A DNA stretch of 64,000 bases from Candidatus Peregrinibacteria bacterium Gr01-1014_25 (GTDB taxonomy: Bacteria > Patescibacteriota > Gracilibacteria > Peribacterales > Peribacteraceae), in assembly GCA_007376205.1 (NCBI GenBank), contig VMFU01000001.1, positions 1 through 64,000 on the forward strand. The letters are read 5' to 3'. The notes under the pieces were generated by a model. It worked only from the letters and a program-made list of their open reading frames with translations. It made no database searches and had not been told where the DNA came from. The position numbers and the translations under genes were made by a program. Each line of letters begins with the position of its first letter. The first letter of the stretch is position 1. Below, in pieces: positions 7,396 through 15,818 of the stretch.

Positions 7396-8085
7396 ATGGC
7401 TTTGCGGAAGATCATCGCCGGGCTGCTCTGTACGCTTTTTGCCGCATGCGCGCCTGTGCCCCTGCGCACATCAGGATTGCCCGTTCCCCCACTGCCTCCG
7501 CTATCCCCGCCTCCCAACAGCGACACGGTACAGCCAGCGGCGACGGGGAACATGTCGCTCTCGGGGGCGCTTCTGCCATCGGGGGCCATCGGCATCGGGA
7601 GTGCGGATGCGCCGCACGTGCTCATGGTCTTCACGCATCCCAGCTCGCGCTACGGCGCCGAATTCCAGCGCCGACACCTGCCGCGCCTTGTGCGGGATGT
7701 TCTTTCCAGCGGAGCCGTCCGGCTGGAATTGGCGATACTGCCAATGCGCAAGTATCCGGAAAGTGCGCTCGTCGCGGCTGTTCTCGCCTGCGGTGCGAGC
7801 GAGGGGCGGGCGCTCCTATTCCTGGAAGCCGTTACGGACGATGTCCCGTCGACCGTCAAAGAGGCCGAGGCGCTGGCGCGCAGCAAAGGAGCGAATGCGA
7901 AGGAATTCCGCGCATGTCTCGACGGACCGGGAAAAGACGCCGCAACGAAGCAGGCGGCCCTCGCCGCGCAGCTCGGCGTGACACTGATTCCAACGTTCGT
8001 ACTGGATGAAGAACGACGCGTGGGCCTCATGAGCGAGGGCGAGCTTGTGGGATGGATATCTTCACAACTTTCTTGGGCGAGGTAG
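7396..8085 (+). CDS. DsbA-fold lipoprotein lacking the catalytic CxxC
   Basis: The N-terminus has a positively charged, hydrophobic signal ending in a lipobox (LFAAC, Cys18), so it is probably an exported lipoprotein with a Pro-rich linker (about 28-45). Residues about 60-225 follow the thioredoxin_4/DsbA pattern: GSADAPHVLMVFTHP, an inserted helical domain, and the cis-proline strand VTLIPTFVLD. The position where a CPYC-type motif is expected reads HPSSRYG, with no cysteine, so it cannot be a normal disulfide oxidoreductase. A binding or scaffold role is inference. The ATG is 6 nt after TACAAT. The last 59 bases overlap the convergent DUF167 gene. Confidence 0.8.
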   Translation: MALRKIIAGLLCTLFAACAPVPLRTSGLPVPPLPPLSPPPNSDTVQPAATGNMSLSGALLPSGAIGIGSADAPHVLMVFTHPSSRYGAEFQRRHLPRLVRDVLSSGAVRLELAILPMRKYPESALVAAVLACGASEGRALLFLEAVTDDVPSTVKEAEALARSKGANAKEFRACLDGPGKDAATKQAALAAQLGVTLIPTFVLDEERRVGLMSEGELVGWISSQLSWAR

Positions 8086-8311
8086 CACCGGCGACGATCG
8101 CCACGTGCCGGACATCGACTCCGGCCTCCTGTGCGAGGAAGCGCACGAGCGCGATGTTCGCCTTATTCCGTTCCGGCGCTGCATGCACCTGAACGACGTG
8201 CGTGTTATCGTCGAGCGTGCCCGCCCATGCCGTCGTCGGCGCGAACGGCCGCACGCGGATATGCAGGGTGATCGAGCCACCCGATGCCTGAAGTAATGAC
8301 GGCAGGTCCAC
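8027..8311 (-). CDS. DUF167 / YggU family protein
   Basis: A small basic alpha/beta protein (94 aa) with the family layout: a strand-rich N-half (ITLHIRVRPFAPTTAW), the EVHA/VQVHAAPERNKANIALVRFLAQ segment (equivalent to v.a.P.dGkAN..li..La), and AIVAGATSPKKVVKI at the end. Function in bacteria is unknown. I use GTG at 8311 because TAGACT (8324-8319) lies 7 nt upstream and because the longer reading would overlap the SLH gene start. It overlaps the DsbA-fold gene at the 3' ends, tail to tail. Confidence 0.8.
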   Translation of the reverse strand: MDLPSLLQASGGSITLHIRVRPFAPTTAWAGTLDDNTHVVQVHAAPERNKANIALVRFLAQEAGVDVRHVAIVAGATSPKKVVKISIPQARPRS

Positions 8312-8370
8312 GGGAAACAGTCTAGCCGAGTTGCTTCCCCTCCAAACCTCCCCGGAGGACACTGTCCCCC

Positions 8371-9027
8371 ATGCGCGCACTTTTGACTCTTATCGCAGCC
8401 CTGCTTGTCACGACGGCCCATGCCGCCGCTCCGACCCCGCTGGCTCCCGATCCGTTCACGGACGTCCCCTCCAAACATCCCAATGGGACCGCCATCGAAT
8501 ACCTGCGTGTGAACAACGTCGTCCGCGGATACGGAGACGGGACATTCAAACCCGAGGCACGAATCAATCGAGCGGAGTTCCTGCAAATCATCACTAATCC
8601 GTTCCTTTTGAGCGATGTGCGCACCCAGGAATGCGTCCGCGAGAACATCGTGAACCAGTCGAAGGAAACCGTGTTCTATTCGGACGTGGCGAAGGACGCA
8701 TGGTTCGCCTCACCCGTCTGTATCGCGACGGTGCAGAAGATCGTCAACGGCTATCCAGACGGCACGTTCAGGCCCGGCAATTACGTCACGTTCGTCGAAG
8801 CGGCGAAGATCGTCGCCGGCATCAGCGGCTTCCTGACGACCCCATCGCAGGACGAACCGTGGTACGCCCCGTACATCCGGAAATTGAGCGACGGTCATGC
8901 CATCCCGACGACGATCAGCACTCTGGACGAGGTGATCACGCGCGGGGAAATGGCGGAGATGCTCTGGCGCATGAAAGAGGGCATCACGACCAAGCAGTCG
9001 CGCACGGCCGAGGCGTTGATGCGATAA
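8371..9027 (+). CDS. Surface-layer-homology (SLH) domain protein
   Basis: Secreted protein of 218 aa with a signal peptide (1-19, cleavage after AHA likely). Three SLH-like units follow: FTDVPSKHPNG..RGYGDGTFKPEARINRAEF, YSDVAKDAWFAS..NGYPDGTFRPGNYVTFVEAA, and a shorter WYAPYIRKL..VITRGEMAEMLWRM. SLH domains hold proteins to the cell-surface polymer, so this is probably a surface anchor or S-layer component. It has no other domain. GGAGG at 8354-8358 may act as a ribosome site, 12 nt from the ATG. Confidence 0.9.
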   Translation: MRALLTLIAALLVTTAHAAAPTPLAPDPFTDVPSKHPNGTAIEYLRVNNVVRGYGDGTFKPEARINRAEFLQIITNPFLLSDVRTQECVRENIVNQSKETVFYSDVAKDAWFASPVCIATVQKIVNGYPDGTFRPGNYVTFVEAAKIVAGISGFLTTPSQDEPWYAPYIRKLSDGHAIPTTISTLDEVITRGEMAEMLWRMKEGITTKQSRTAEALMR

Positions 9028-9059
9028 GACTGATCATGTCATGGTGAGGCGGAGCGGGG

Positions 9060-9740
9060 CTATGCGGTGCGTTTCTTTCTCCATTCCTCGATCTTCTTGT
9101 GATGCCCCCCGAGAAGGACGTCCGGGACGCGCAGGTCGCGAAATACTTCCGGCCGCGTGTAGTGCGGGTACTCGCGCTTGCGTTTGAGACTCTTGGAAAA
9201 ACTCTCCTCGGCGGCGGATTCCTCCTTGCCGAGGACTCCCGGGATCTGCCGTGCGACGGCGTCGATGAGGACCATCGCGGGAAGTTCCCCGCCCGTGAGC
9301 ACGTAGTCGCCGATGCTCAATTCTTCATCGATCCACCCTCCGTCGACGACTCGCTGATCCACGCCTTCGTAGTGTCCGCAGACGAGGAGGAGATGCTTCT
9401 TTTTCGCTAAACGCTCGACCGTCGTCTGCGTCAGCCTCTTGCCCCGCGGCGTCAGGAGGATTTTCCAGGGATGTCCTTGGTTTCTTTGGTTGCCTCGGAC
9501 TCTTCGGTCTCCTTGCATGACAGCCTCAACCGCCGGCACGACCGCATCCACTCGCATCACCATTCCCGCTCCGCCACCGTACGGGCGATCGTCGATCTGC
9601 TTGTAACGGCCGATCCCCCACTGCCGCAGGTCGTGGCAATGGATTGCAAGGAGTTTTTGCTCGCGCGCGCGGCCGAGGATGCTCTCGGTGAGCGGGCCTT
9701 GGAACATCGCCGGAAACAGCGTGAGAACATCAATACGCAT
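9060..9740 (-). CDS. trmD: tRNA (guanine-37-N1)-methyltransferase
   Basis: Methylates G37 of tRNAs reading CNN codons, preventing +1 frameshifting. The SPOUT fold is clear: [13 protein letters not shown] start, [14 protein letters not shown], the knot [14 protein letters not shown], and [31 protein letters not shown]. The C-terminal domain carries [22 protein letters not shown]. The length of 226 aa is normal. A variable loop ([13 protein letters not shown]) is encoded by an imperfect 9-base repeat around 9473-9510, another small in-frame repeat insertion. Confidence 0.96.
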   Translation of the reverse strand: MRIDVLTLFPAMFQGPLTESILGRAREQKLLAIHCHDLRQWGIGRYKQIDDRPYGGGAGMVMRVDAVVPAVEAVMQGDRRVRGNQRNQGHPWKILLTPRGKRLTQTTVERLAKKKHLLLVCGHYEGVDQRVVDGGWIDEELSIGDYVLTGGELPAMVLIDAVARQIPGVLGKEESAAEESFSKSLKRKREYPHYTRPEVFRDLRVPDVLLGGHHKKIEEWRKKRTA

Positions 9741-9743
9741 TGA

Positions 9744-9772
9744 TTGACGGAGGCAACGAACCCCCCTAGGGT
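9744..9772 (+). promoter_or_regulatory. Promoter TTGACG-N17-TAGGGT
   Basis: -35 at 9744-9749, -10 at 9767-9772, then 9 nt to the ATG at 9782. The near-consensus -35 supports the small gene that follows. Confidence 0.55.
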
Positions 9773-9781
9773 AGCACGCTC

Positions 9782-10084
9782 ATGAAGAAGAATATGCCTG
9801 CGGTATCGGCGGCAGAAAATCTGGATGAAAGCGACATTGCTCTGTCGCTCCCCGCTGTGGCGCTCCTCTTGAAATTCGCGCCGGAGATGCAGGAGCGGAT
9901 CGTCGCGCGATTGATCCAAAGCATCGTGGCACAGGAAAGAAAAGAGGCGAAGATCATCCTGACACAGCACGTCACCGAAGCGGCCATAGCCGTTTCACAG
10001 AGCGGGTACAGGGGTGGCGATCATCGAACGAACGGAACTGCGCTCAACGGCAAGGGCGCAAAAAAGAAGAACCGATCGGCATGA
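9782..10084 (+). CDS. Small helical protein of unknown function
   Basis: A 100-aa product, not recognised. Residues about 15-72 are predicted helical and amphipathic (PAVALLLKFAPEMQERIVARL, IVAQERKEAKIILTQHV). The tail is a Lys/Arg/Gly-rich disordered stretch ending KGAKKKNRSA, which could bind nucleic acid. A good promoter precedes it and it is divergent from trmD. Whether it is truly translated rests on the promoter and start spacing. Confidence 0.55.
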   Translation: MKKNMPAVSAAENLDESDIALSLPAVALLLKFAPEMQERIVARLIQSIVAQERKEAKIILTQHVTEAAIAVSQSGYRGGDHRTNGTALNGKGAKKKNRSA

Positions 10085-10091
10085 CCCGGCA

Positions 10092-10123
10092 CGCTGTTTT
10101 ATCCATGGGTCGCTAAAACAGCG
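10092..10123. repeat. Inverted repeat at the end of the methyltransferase gene
   Basis: Arms CGCTGTTTTA (10092-10101) and TAAAACAGCG (10114-10123), 12-nt loop, spanning the stop codon of the minus-strand gene between two convergent genes. It could act as a transcript end or stabiliser, but a proper T-tract does not directly follow. Confidence 0.5.
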
Positions 10124-11874
10124 ACATTGTGTCGGAAGACGTGCTGTCCGTCCTCTCCTTTTCCTTCGACGTGTCGCCGGATGTAGGCATCGAGACCGTC
10201 GGCGTTGTGACGCGCATCACCCGGAAGGAGGTACCGCATGACGTCCCGAGTTGCCTCGAGTCCTTCGGGCGTGCGGCTTTCGAGACGTATTTCCGGATAC
10301 CGGATATCCACGATATCGCCCATGCGTTGCAACATGCCGTGGTAGTAACTCGGCGGCGGGCTGTTCTCGCGGATGCGGAACGCTCGGCGTAAGTGTGCCC
10401 GGGAACCGGGTACGGCATTCTGGTCATTCAGGGCGATGATCGCAATGCCTCCGGCAAGCCGCTGCTTCTTCATCCATTGGAGCACGAGCGCATCGTCATC
10501 TTCCCCTCGAAGGAAATAGAGAACGTGGCTAAGGAGGATGACATTCGCACGGAGGGATGCCGACTCGGCATCGTCCTGCGCCAAGTCGCGCACATCCGCA
10601 CAAATGGCGCTGAAACCCGGCTCGTGACGGTGATTCAGTTTGTCGAAACGGGTCGGATCCGGCTCGATGGCAATGATACCCGCGCAGAGATCGCGGGCGA
10701 CACGTCGTCCCAGATGACCATCCCATGCCCCGATGTCCATGAGCGTTCGGTCATCCGCTGTCGTTGCGCTGCTTTGAAAATGCCGCCGGACGATGTCCCG
10801 CATATCATCGGCAAGCAGATCGCGCTCCTTCATGCGCAGGTAATTCGGCGAACGGATATACGTTCCGGGCGTTTCGGGAAGCCATTCCAATTCCTTAAGG
10901 CGTCCGCGGACCATCTCCATGGTATGGTCCTCGCTGCGTTCCCGCTTGCTGCGCTCGCGGTCCCGCAGGATACCGCGGAGAACACGGAAACGTGCCGCTG
11001 GATCGGCGAGGGCCACGACCCTGGTTGCGAAGAATGCATCGAGGTCCTTCTCTTTCGGGTCCCTGGCCAGCAGATCCATGAACTGCGTCAGGACGGATTC
11101 GGGCATCGCGGTAAGCCAATGGGGATAGACGCCCTGCTGACGGCCAATGTGCATGTCCGGCGGTGCTGCGGCGTCACTGCGGTGCTGCGCGACGAATGCA
11201 TCGAGATCGATGACCATCGTGGTTGCGGGCTGCGTCGCATCGCAGTGTTCGGCGGCGTACATCGTTGAAGCCCGGGCAGGCATGCACAGCCTGCGCATCT
11301 TCGCCTGGTAGGCGTGGCGATATTCCTGCTGCTTCCGAAGGATCCACGCATTGCGCACCGCATATGCCTCGGTATTCGCAGGCAACGCAGTCCACAGTCC
11401 CTCCGCAGGACAAGGATTGAGCCGCATGAACGATGGCAGAGGTTCTGCGAGAGGACGTGGAGATGCCGCCGGCTCTGCGGCAAGCGTCCTCGGCATGACA
11501 GGAGTTGTGAACCTTCTGCTCCCGGCAGACATGTCCGGCATTTCATCATCCATAGCCGGCAGATCGAGATGTGTTTCGGTCAAAGTGCTTGGCTGCAAGA
11601 GTGGCCGCAGGCGATGGGTCACCGCCTCGCACAGCGCGATTTTCTGGGCAAGCAGTGCCGACTCGTCCCTGCTTCTGGCATTGCGGCGCTGTGCCGCCAG
11701 CTCCTCCGCATTCAGAGCGAGGCAGCTTTTGAGCACATGCGCGAGTGAGCCGTTGCCATTGAGCGGAGGCAGGACGTTCGGGAAGCTGCGCTGCAACTCC
11801 GCAACCACGCTGCTCACCGCATCGTCACCAACCGTAGGTGACGTTTCCTGCCGAGGGAGTATGTCGTGATCCAT
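10099..11874 (-). CDS. SAM-dependent methyltransferase with shared N-terminal module
   Basis: 591 aa. The C-terminal half (about 365-590) is a class I methyltransferase: motif I DIGAWDGHLG, AIEPDP at strand 2, ICADVRDLA, then VILLSHVLYFL and a late strand pair. The substrate is unknown. The N-terminal 100 residues (NVLPPLNGNG..CLALNAEELAAQRRNARSRDES) share a pattern with the N-termini of the two genes upstream, including the sigma factor. The middle (about 120-340) is Pro- and Ala-rich then helical and not recognised. Start ATG 11874 is chosen to avoid running into the sigma gene; a start at 11928 is possible. It is the last gene of a three-gene operon, 29 nt after the sigma gene. Confidence 0.72.
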   Translation of the reverse strand: MDHDILPRQETSPTVGDDAVSSVVAELQRSFPNVLPPLNGNGSLAHVLKSCLALNAEELAAQRRNARSRDESALLAQKIALCEAVTHRLRPLLQPSTLTETHLDLPAMDDEMPDMSAGSRRFTTPVMPRTLAAEPAASPRPLAEPLPSFMRLNPCPAEGLWTALPANTEAYAVRNAWILRKQQEYRHAYQAKMRRLCMPARASTMYAAEHCDATQPATTMVIDLDAFVAQHRSDAAAPPDMHIGRQQGVYPHWLTAMPESVLTQFMDLLARDPKEKDLDAFFATRVVALADPAARFRVLRGILRDRERSKRERSEDHTMEMVRGRLKELEWLPETPGTYIRSPNYLRMKERDLLADDMRDIVRRHFQSSATTADDRTLMDIGAWDGHLGRRVARDLCAGIIAIEPDPTRFDKLNHRHEPGFSAICADVRDLAQDDAESASLRANVILLSHVLYFLRGEDDDALVLQWMKKQRLAGGIAIIALNDQNAVPGSRAHLRRAFRIRENSPPPSYYHGMLQRMGDIVDIRYPEIRLESRTPEGLEATRDVMRYLLPGDARHNADGLDAYIRRHVEGKGEDGQHVFRHNVAVLATHG

Positions 11875-11903
11875 GGCGATCCGAACGTGACCGGGGCGGC
11901 AGT

Positions 11904-13895
11904 CTATGCCGGGGAAAGATTTTGGCAATGGGAAACTGGCAATGAATTGATCGCCGCTTCGATCGCCGCCTCACCCCCTTCGCCCATGAGCCAAAGGGCG
12001 TCTTTATCCGCATCGGAAAGCGCGAGGTAATCGCCAACGGTATAAATGCCCTCGCGCTCCAAGACATTCACGATACGCACGCTGTCGATGACTTCCGACA
12101 ACGCAAGCGATGCGTGTGGATCGTCGTCGCTCGCATCGAAGGACTCCGTGCGGCGGAAGGGGGTTGGCGCCTCCCCTTTTTTCTGTGCCTCCTCGTGGTT
12201 CATCGCCGCCATCGCCTGGCGCAGGGGGTGGTCGGTATTTCCCAATTTCGCCAGAACTTTCGCTTCGATTTGACGAATGCGCTCACGGGTAACGTGAAAA
12301 TGGTTTCCTGTCTCATCAAGCGTGTGACACCGGCCGTAGGATGCCTGATCGAACTCGAACCCCACGCGCTGGCCGCGCCGCCGCGGCAGCATGCGAAGTC
12401 CCAGCCCGTATTTGTAGATGATGATCTCGCTTTCGCGCGGCGGCAAAGAACGCAGGGCTTCCATCAGCGCATCGCGCAGTTCCGCGCTGGCAAGATTGCG
12501 CATCACTCCTCCTTCTCGCTTGTCCGCAAGCAATTGCTTCAAATCGTCTTCATATTCCTCGCCGAACGGAGCATCGATGCTCCTGGGACGACGCGCTCGC
12601 ATGCACCCCTCGGCTGCTTCCAGAGTAATGCCGCAGTGCTCGGCGGTCTCCAGCAGAGACGGAAGGGCGCCGCCGTTCTGCTCGGCATACGCCATGTGAT
12701 ACTGCCGTATAGCCTCCAATACGGACGACATGTGCACGGGAACGGCCATGAGTTTCGCTTCCCACGATCCGCGGCTGATCGCCTGGCGAATCCACCACGT
12801 CGCGTACGTGGCGAACTTGAACCCCCGCTGTGGTTCCCACTTGTCGACGGCGCGCAGGAGACCCTGATTGCCATAGCGCAGGAGATCGGCCTTCGATACC
12901 CCGCTGTTCCACTTGTAGGCAACGGAGCGAACAAGGCGATGGTTCTTCTCCACGAAAATCCCGCGTGTTTCCCTCCATGCTTCGCGCGCAGAATGCATGG
13001 TCGCCATTGCGCTCTGGAAGTCGGACGGCCATGTAAGCGCTTCGTCCATTGCATCGGTGAGAATCTCACTTGAGCCGGGATTTGCCCAGGAATCGCGTTC
13101 GCGCTCCATGACCTCCAGCCACCACTCCATTCGCTCCTGAATGCCGAGTAGCACGCGATCTTCGATCGGATGTTCCTCGAAACAGGCGATGGCATCACGT
13201 ACGAGATCTGCGTCCGCCCCGCTTTCCCACGTGCCGGATTGAACCGCGGTTGACAGCCGCGCACGGCGCGCGCTCTCCAGGCGCTGCACCGCCGCTTCGA
13301 GGCGCGGGAGGTATTCCTCTATTGCGGCCGGTGCTGGGTATTCTCCATCGACGGGCTTGAAGAGGTACCGGTTTTTCCGCGATGTTTGTTGGAGGTATCC
13401 CTCATGACATTCCAAAGCCGCGCGCTGGGCAAAGGGCTGCGCCAGAACGCTTTCTCTCCAATGGTTCCGCCGCCGGATCATCTCCTCTCCTAAGGCCACT
13501 TCCTCCTCGCGCATGAGAAGGTCGTCCGCGCCATCCTGCAGCATGGCATCGACACTGCGCGGCGGCTGCGCGACCTTCTTCTGCTGCTTGCAAGGGGACC
13601 GCGCCAACAGCGCCTGCACCTCCGAGGCCAGCTGCATTCGGTCCCCCAGTATTTGCGACGACGCGCGATCGCGCGTCTGTCGCCGCTCATGCGCCAGCGC
13701 ATCGGCATCAAGCGAGCGGCAGTATGCAAGGAACGCGGCAAAGTTCCCGCCATGCAATTCGACAGGAAGGCACTCCGCGAATTTTCGTCGCAGCGTACAG
13801 ACCGCATCCTGCTGACGCGGAGAGAGCACGGGCAGCGCAGCCGCCTCTGGTATGGCGGAGAGAAGCGTGCCGTTGCGGGCATTAAACTCCGACAT
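11904..13895 (-). CDS. Sigma-70 family factor with alpha-CTD-like C-terminus
   Basis: 663 aa. Region 1.2-like helices lie at about 120-145. Region 2 (about 325-390) is clear: FVEKNHRLVRSVAYKW, then SKADLLRYGNQGLLRAVDKWEPQRGFKFATYATWWIRQAISR. Region 3 follows from VPVHMSSVLEAIRQY. Region 4 (about 500-580) has LPPRESEIIIYKYGLG and the helix-turn-helix HVTRERIRQIEAKVLAKL, with a 25-residue basic insertion between. Residues about 605-655 (VNVLEREGIYTVGDYLALSDADKDALWLMGEGG) look like the RNA-polymerase alpha C-terminal domain, which sigma factors do not normally carry. The N-terminal 100 residues match the neighbours' shared module. A short heptamer array (11924-11944) encodes the last residues. 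It could be a primary or an alternative sigma. Confidence 0.88.
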   Translation of the reverse strand: MSEFNARNGTLLSAIPEAAALPVLSPRQQDAVCTLRRKFAECLPVELHGGNFAAFLAYCRSLDADALAHERRQTRDRASSQILGDRMQLASEVQALLARSPCKQQKKVAQPPRSVDAMLQDGADDLLMREEEVALGEEMIRRRNHWRESVLAQPFAQRAALECHEGYLQQTSRKNRYLFKPVDGEYPAPAAIEEYLPRLEAAVQRLESARRARLSTAVQSGTWESGADADLVRDAIACFEEHPIEDRVLLGIQERMEWWLEVMERERDSWANPGSSEILTDAMDEALTWPSDFQSAMATMHSAREAWRETRGIFVEKNHRLVRSVAYKWNSGVSKADLLRYGNQGLLRAVDKWEPQRGFKFATYATWWIRQAISRGSWEAKLMAVPVHMSSVLEAIRQYHMAYAEQNGGALPSLLETAEHCGITLEAAEGCMRARRPRSIDAPFGEEYEDDLKQLLADKREGGVMRNLASAELRDALMEALRSLPPRESEIIIYKYGLGLRMLPRRRGQRVGFEFDQASYGRCHTLDETGNHFHVTRERIRQIEAKVLAKLGNTDHPLRQAMAAMNHEEAQKKGEAPTPFRRTESFDASDDDPHASLALSEVIDSVRIVNVLEREGIYTVGDYLALSDADKDALWLMGEGGEAAIEAAINSLPVSHCQNLSPA
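11924..11944. repeat. Heptamer array GGCAATG-type at the sigma gene end
   Basis: Units GGCAATG, GGAAACT and GGCAATG in register at the very 3' end of the sigma gene, giving the peptide LPVSHCQN. Confidence 0.55.
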
Positions 13896-13900
13896 AGAGA

Positions 13901-14800
13901 TCAGCGCACATGGGCGAGCCGCTCATCGGGAATATGCCCGCGGCAGCAAGCCCGGATAATGGAAGCGGCGTAGAAACCATGCCGAAGGATTTGACCACCG
14001 CGCTTCCGGGCAGTCAACCCCGAGCGTGACCCCACCCAAATCCGCAGGTCCCGTATTTCAACGCCGAGTTCGGCGGCCCAGTACTCCAACGGAAGATAAC
14101 ATTCGCTGCTCTTTTCATGGAGGATGCAGAAACCTCCTCGCTGACCGGCAACCGGCAGATCGGCATGGAGAAGATCTCCGCATGCATGGCGAATGTCGCC
14201 TTCGAGGAAATAGGTCATTCCCGCATTCTCAAAGAACGGTTGCATGGCGACCAGTTTTTGCAGCGTGATGTCGCTCACGCCGAGCTCAATTCCCCATGCG
14301 TGGAGCGAACCGCAGCGCAGGGCAACCCCATTGTCGCCGAGCGTGAGAAATCCCAACTCACGATCGATGGCTGCCTGGCGTTCGTTCATAGGGGCACACT
14401 CGACCTGGCGCAATGATCTTTGCCGCCGCACGACTCGCTGCGTCGGCCGAGGCTGCGTTGCGACGGACGCATCCGGCCGCACCTCTTCCGGCGGGAGCAA
14501 GCTCTCCGCTTCCGCGAGAATTTGCAGGAGCGCTGAAGCGACTTTCGACTCTTCAAGGCTGCGTGCATTGCGCCGTTGCTCACGCAGCTTTTGGAGATTG
14601 CCGCGTAATGCGAGAACCTTGGCGTGCAGGGCGTCGTCCTCCTCATCCGCGGAAATACCAATAATGTCTCCCCCGAGAGCATCGAGGCACCGGCGCACGA
14701 TCGCGCGAAGGGCATTCGCGTTTTCGCGTGCCGGGGAATCAACCGCTTGCTGGATGTCCTGCGTATGGCCGTCCGTTGTCTCGGGGGTTTCCGGAACCAT
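13901..14800 (-). CDS. Probable DNA-binding protein with shared module and two HTH-like repeats
   Basis: 299 aa, no family recognised. The N-terminal part carries the KLREQRRNARSLEES motif common to the sigma factor and the methyltransferase downstream. The C-terminal half contains two similar units, SLHAWGIELGVSDITLQKLV (about 175-195) and YLPLEYWAAELGVEIRDLRIWV (about 240-262). Each has the helix-turn-helix look of an A-x-E-L-G-V turn, followed by a basic segment. A regulatory role is therefore plausible but unproven. I start it at ATG 14800, 8 nt after a TTGCGT-N17-TAGCAT promoter. It is the first gene of the operon, with 5 nt to the sigma gene. Confidence 0.7.
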   Translation of the reverse strand: MVPETPETTDGHTQDIQQAVDSPARENANALRAIVRRCLDALGGDIIGISADEEDDALHAKVLALRGNLQKLREQRRNARSLEESKVASALLQILAEAESLLPPEEVRPDASVATQPRPTQRVVRRQRSLRQVECAPMNERQAAIDRELGFLTLGDNGVALRCGSLHAWGIELGVSDITLQKLVAMQPFFENAGMTYFLEGDIRHACGDLLHADLPVAGQRGGFCILHEKSSECYLPLEYWAAELGVEIRDLRIWVGSRSGLTARKRGGQILRHGFYAASIIRACCRGHIPDERLAHVR

Positions 14801-14808
14801 GGCGGGCG

Positions 14809-14837
14809 ATGCTACGGAGAAGGATGCAACCACGCAA
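14809..14837 (-). promoter_or_regulatory. Promoter TTGCGT-N17-TAGCAT for the sigma operon
   Basis: -35 at 14837-14832 and -10 at 14814-14809 on the minus strand; 8 nt to the ATG at 14800. Confidence 0.55.
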
Positions 14838-14857
14838 GGAGCAAGGACGCAAAGAAA

Positions 14858-14881
14858 GAGCCCCCCGCAAGCGGAGGGCTC
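14858..14881 (-). terminator. Rho-independent terminator of the AT-hook gene
   Basis: On the minus strand GAGCCCTCCGC pairs with GCGGGGGGCTC (11 bp, one G-T), followed by TTTCTTTG. It sits 28 nt after the stop at 14909 and just ahead of the sigma-operon promoter. Confidence 0.8.
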
Positions 14882-14908
14882 TTCACTCATTGAACGGCAA
14901 GCGAACAC

Positions 14909-15754
14909 CTAGACGGGCGGTTCTTGTAGCAGCAGATCGACCAGCTGCGTCGGTCGCAGCCGGAGTTCCGGCACACGAAGGACGTACCAGCGATCGCTCG
15001 GCACGATCTCGACCACACCTCCGAAAAGTGCATGCATCCGGGCGGCCGAAACACTGATCCGGCGTGTGCCCTCCGGAGCATCCCGTTCCGTGGCTGTTTC
15101 GGGCAGGGCAGCCGGCTTGGGGCCCGGCTTGCGCCCGCGCTTTCCTTTGCGTTTGCCCGGCTTCCGTGCCGTCGATCCCTTGGGGCGTCCTCGGCCCTTC
15201 TTCAGTGTTTCTCCGGGCAGCAGTTCGACGAGAAAGTCCATGGGATCCTTCCCAGCGTACCCGGCGATTTTTCCCCCCAGATCCACCGAGAGGAGCTTGC
15301 GCCCTTCCCGGGCATCGGCGATCTCGTCCGCAGCGCCGTTCCTGTCCGAGGCGCTCCCGTCGGGAAGCAGGTGCGCTGCCAGCTGGCTCGCGCTCTGCGC
15401 AGCGGCTTCCATATAGGCATTGAGCCGTTCCGATCGCTTTCTCTGGACGTCGACCGCAGACGGCGCATGGCCGTCGCCGTTGAGCGATGGTTCGCCGGGG
15501 GCCAGCCGAACGAGGATGTCCATCGGCTGGCATTCAAGAGCCGGAGCGAGCTGTTCCGCCCTGTTCGGCGCTACGTTGACGTTTGTGTCCGCACGGACGT
15601 TGTAGAGGAACGATTGCCAGGTCTTGCGTTCACCTCCTTTGATGCCCATGGCATCCAGCACGTCGGCGACGGATTTGCCCTGATCATCCATGCGATTCTT
15701 CACCTGCTTCCTGCGCTCCTTCTTCAGGCTTTCGGGAATGCTAAGTTTCGGCAT
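14909..15754 (-). CDS. DNA-binding protein with XRE-like units and AT-hook motifs
   Basis: 281 aa. Residues about 10-85 look like a lambda-repressor/XRE-type domain (SVADVLDAMGIKGG..TWQSFLYNVRA..APNRAEQLAPALECQPMDILVRL). A second weaker copy ends in KDPMDFLVELLPGE at about 160-180. Both copies share the P-M-D-x-L-V-x-L-x-P-G-E end. Next come a basic GRGRPKG AT-hook and a KGKRGRKPGPKP tail (about 183-215), then a C-terminal beta-rich segment. It is likely a regulator or nucleoid protein. AAGGAG lies 9 nt before the ATG, an unusual clear ribosome site here, and a TACTCT -10 lies farther up. A 14-bp-arm inverted repeat sits upstream (15819-15866), and a strong terminator follows the gene. Confidence 0.72.
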   Translation of the reverse strand: MPKLSIPESLKKERRKQVKNRMDDQGKSVADVLDAMGIKGGERKTWQSFLYNVRADTNVNVAPNRAEQLAPALECQPMDILVRLAPGEPSLNGDGHAPSAVDVQRKRSERLNAYMEAAAQSASQLAAHLLPDGSASDRNGAADEIADAREGRKLLSVDLGGKIAGYAGKDPMDFLVELLPGETLKKGRGRPKGSTARKPGKRKGKRGRKPGPKPAALPETATERDAPEGTRRISVSAARMHALFGGVVEIVPSDRWYVLRVPELRLRPTQLVDLLLQEPPV

Positions 15755-15818
15755 GACGGACGTCTCCTTGAGAGTAGAGGGTTGGTTACGAGTCTCCTGC
15801 CGTACACATCATTGATGA

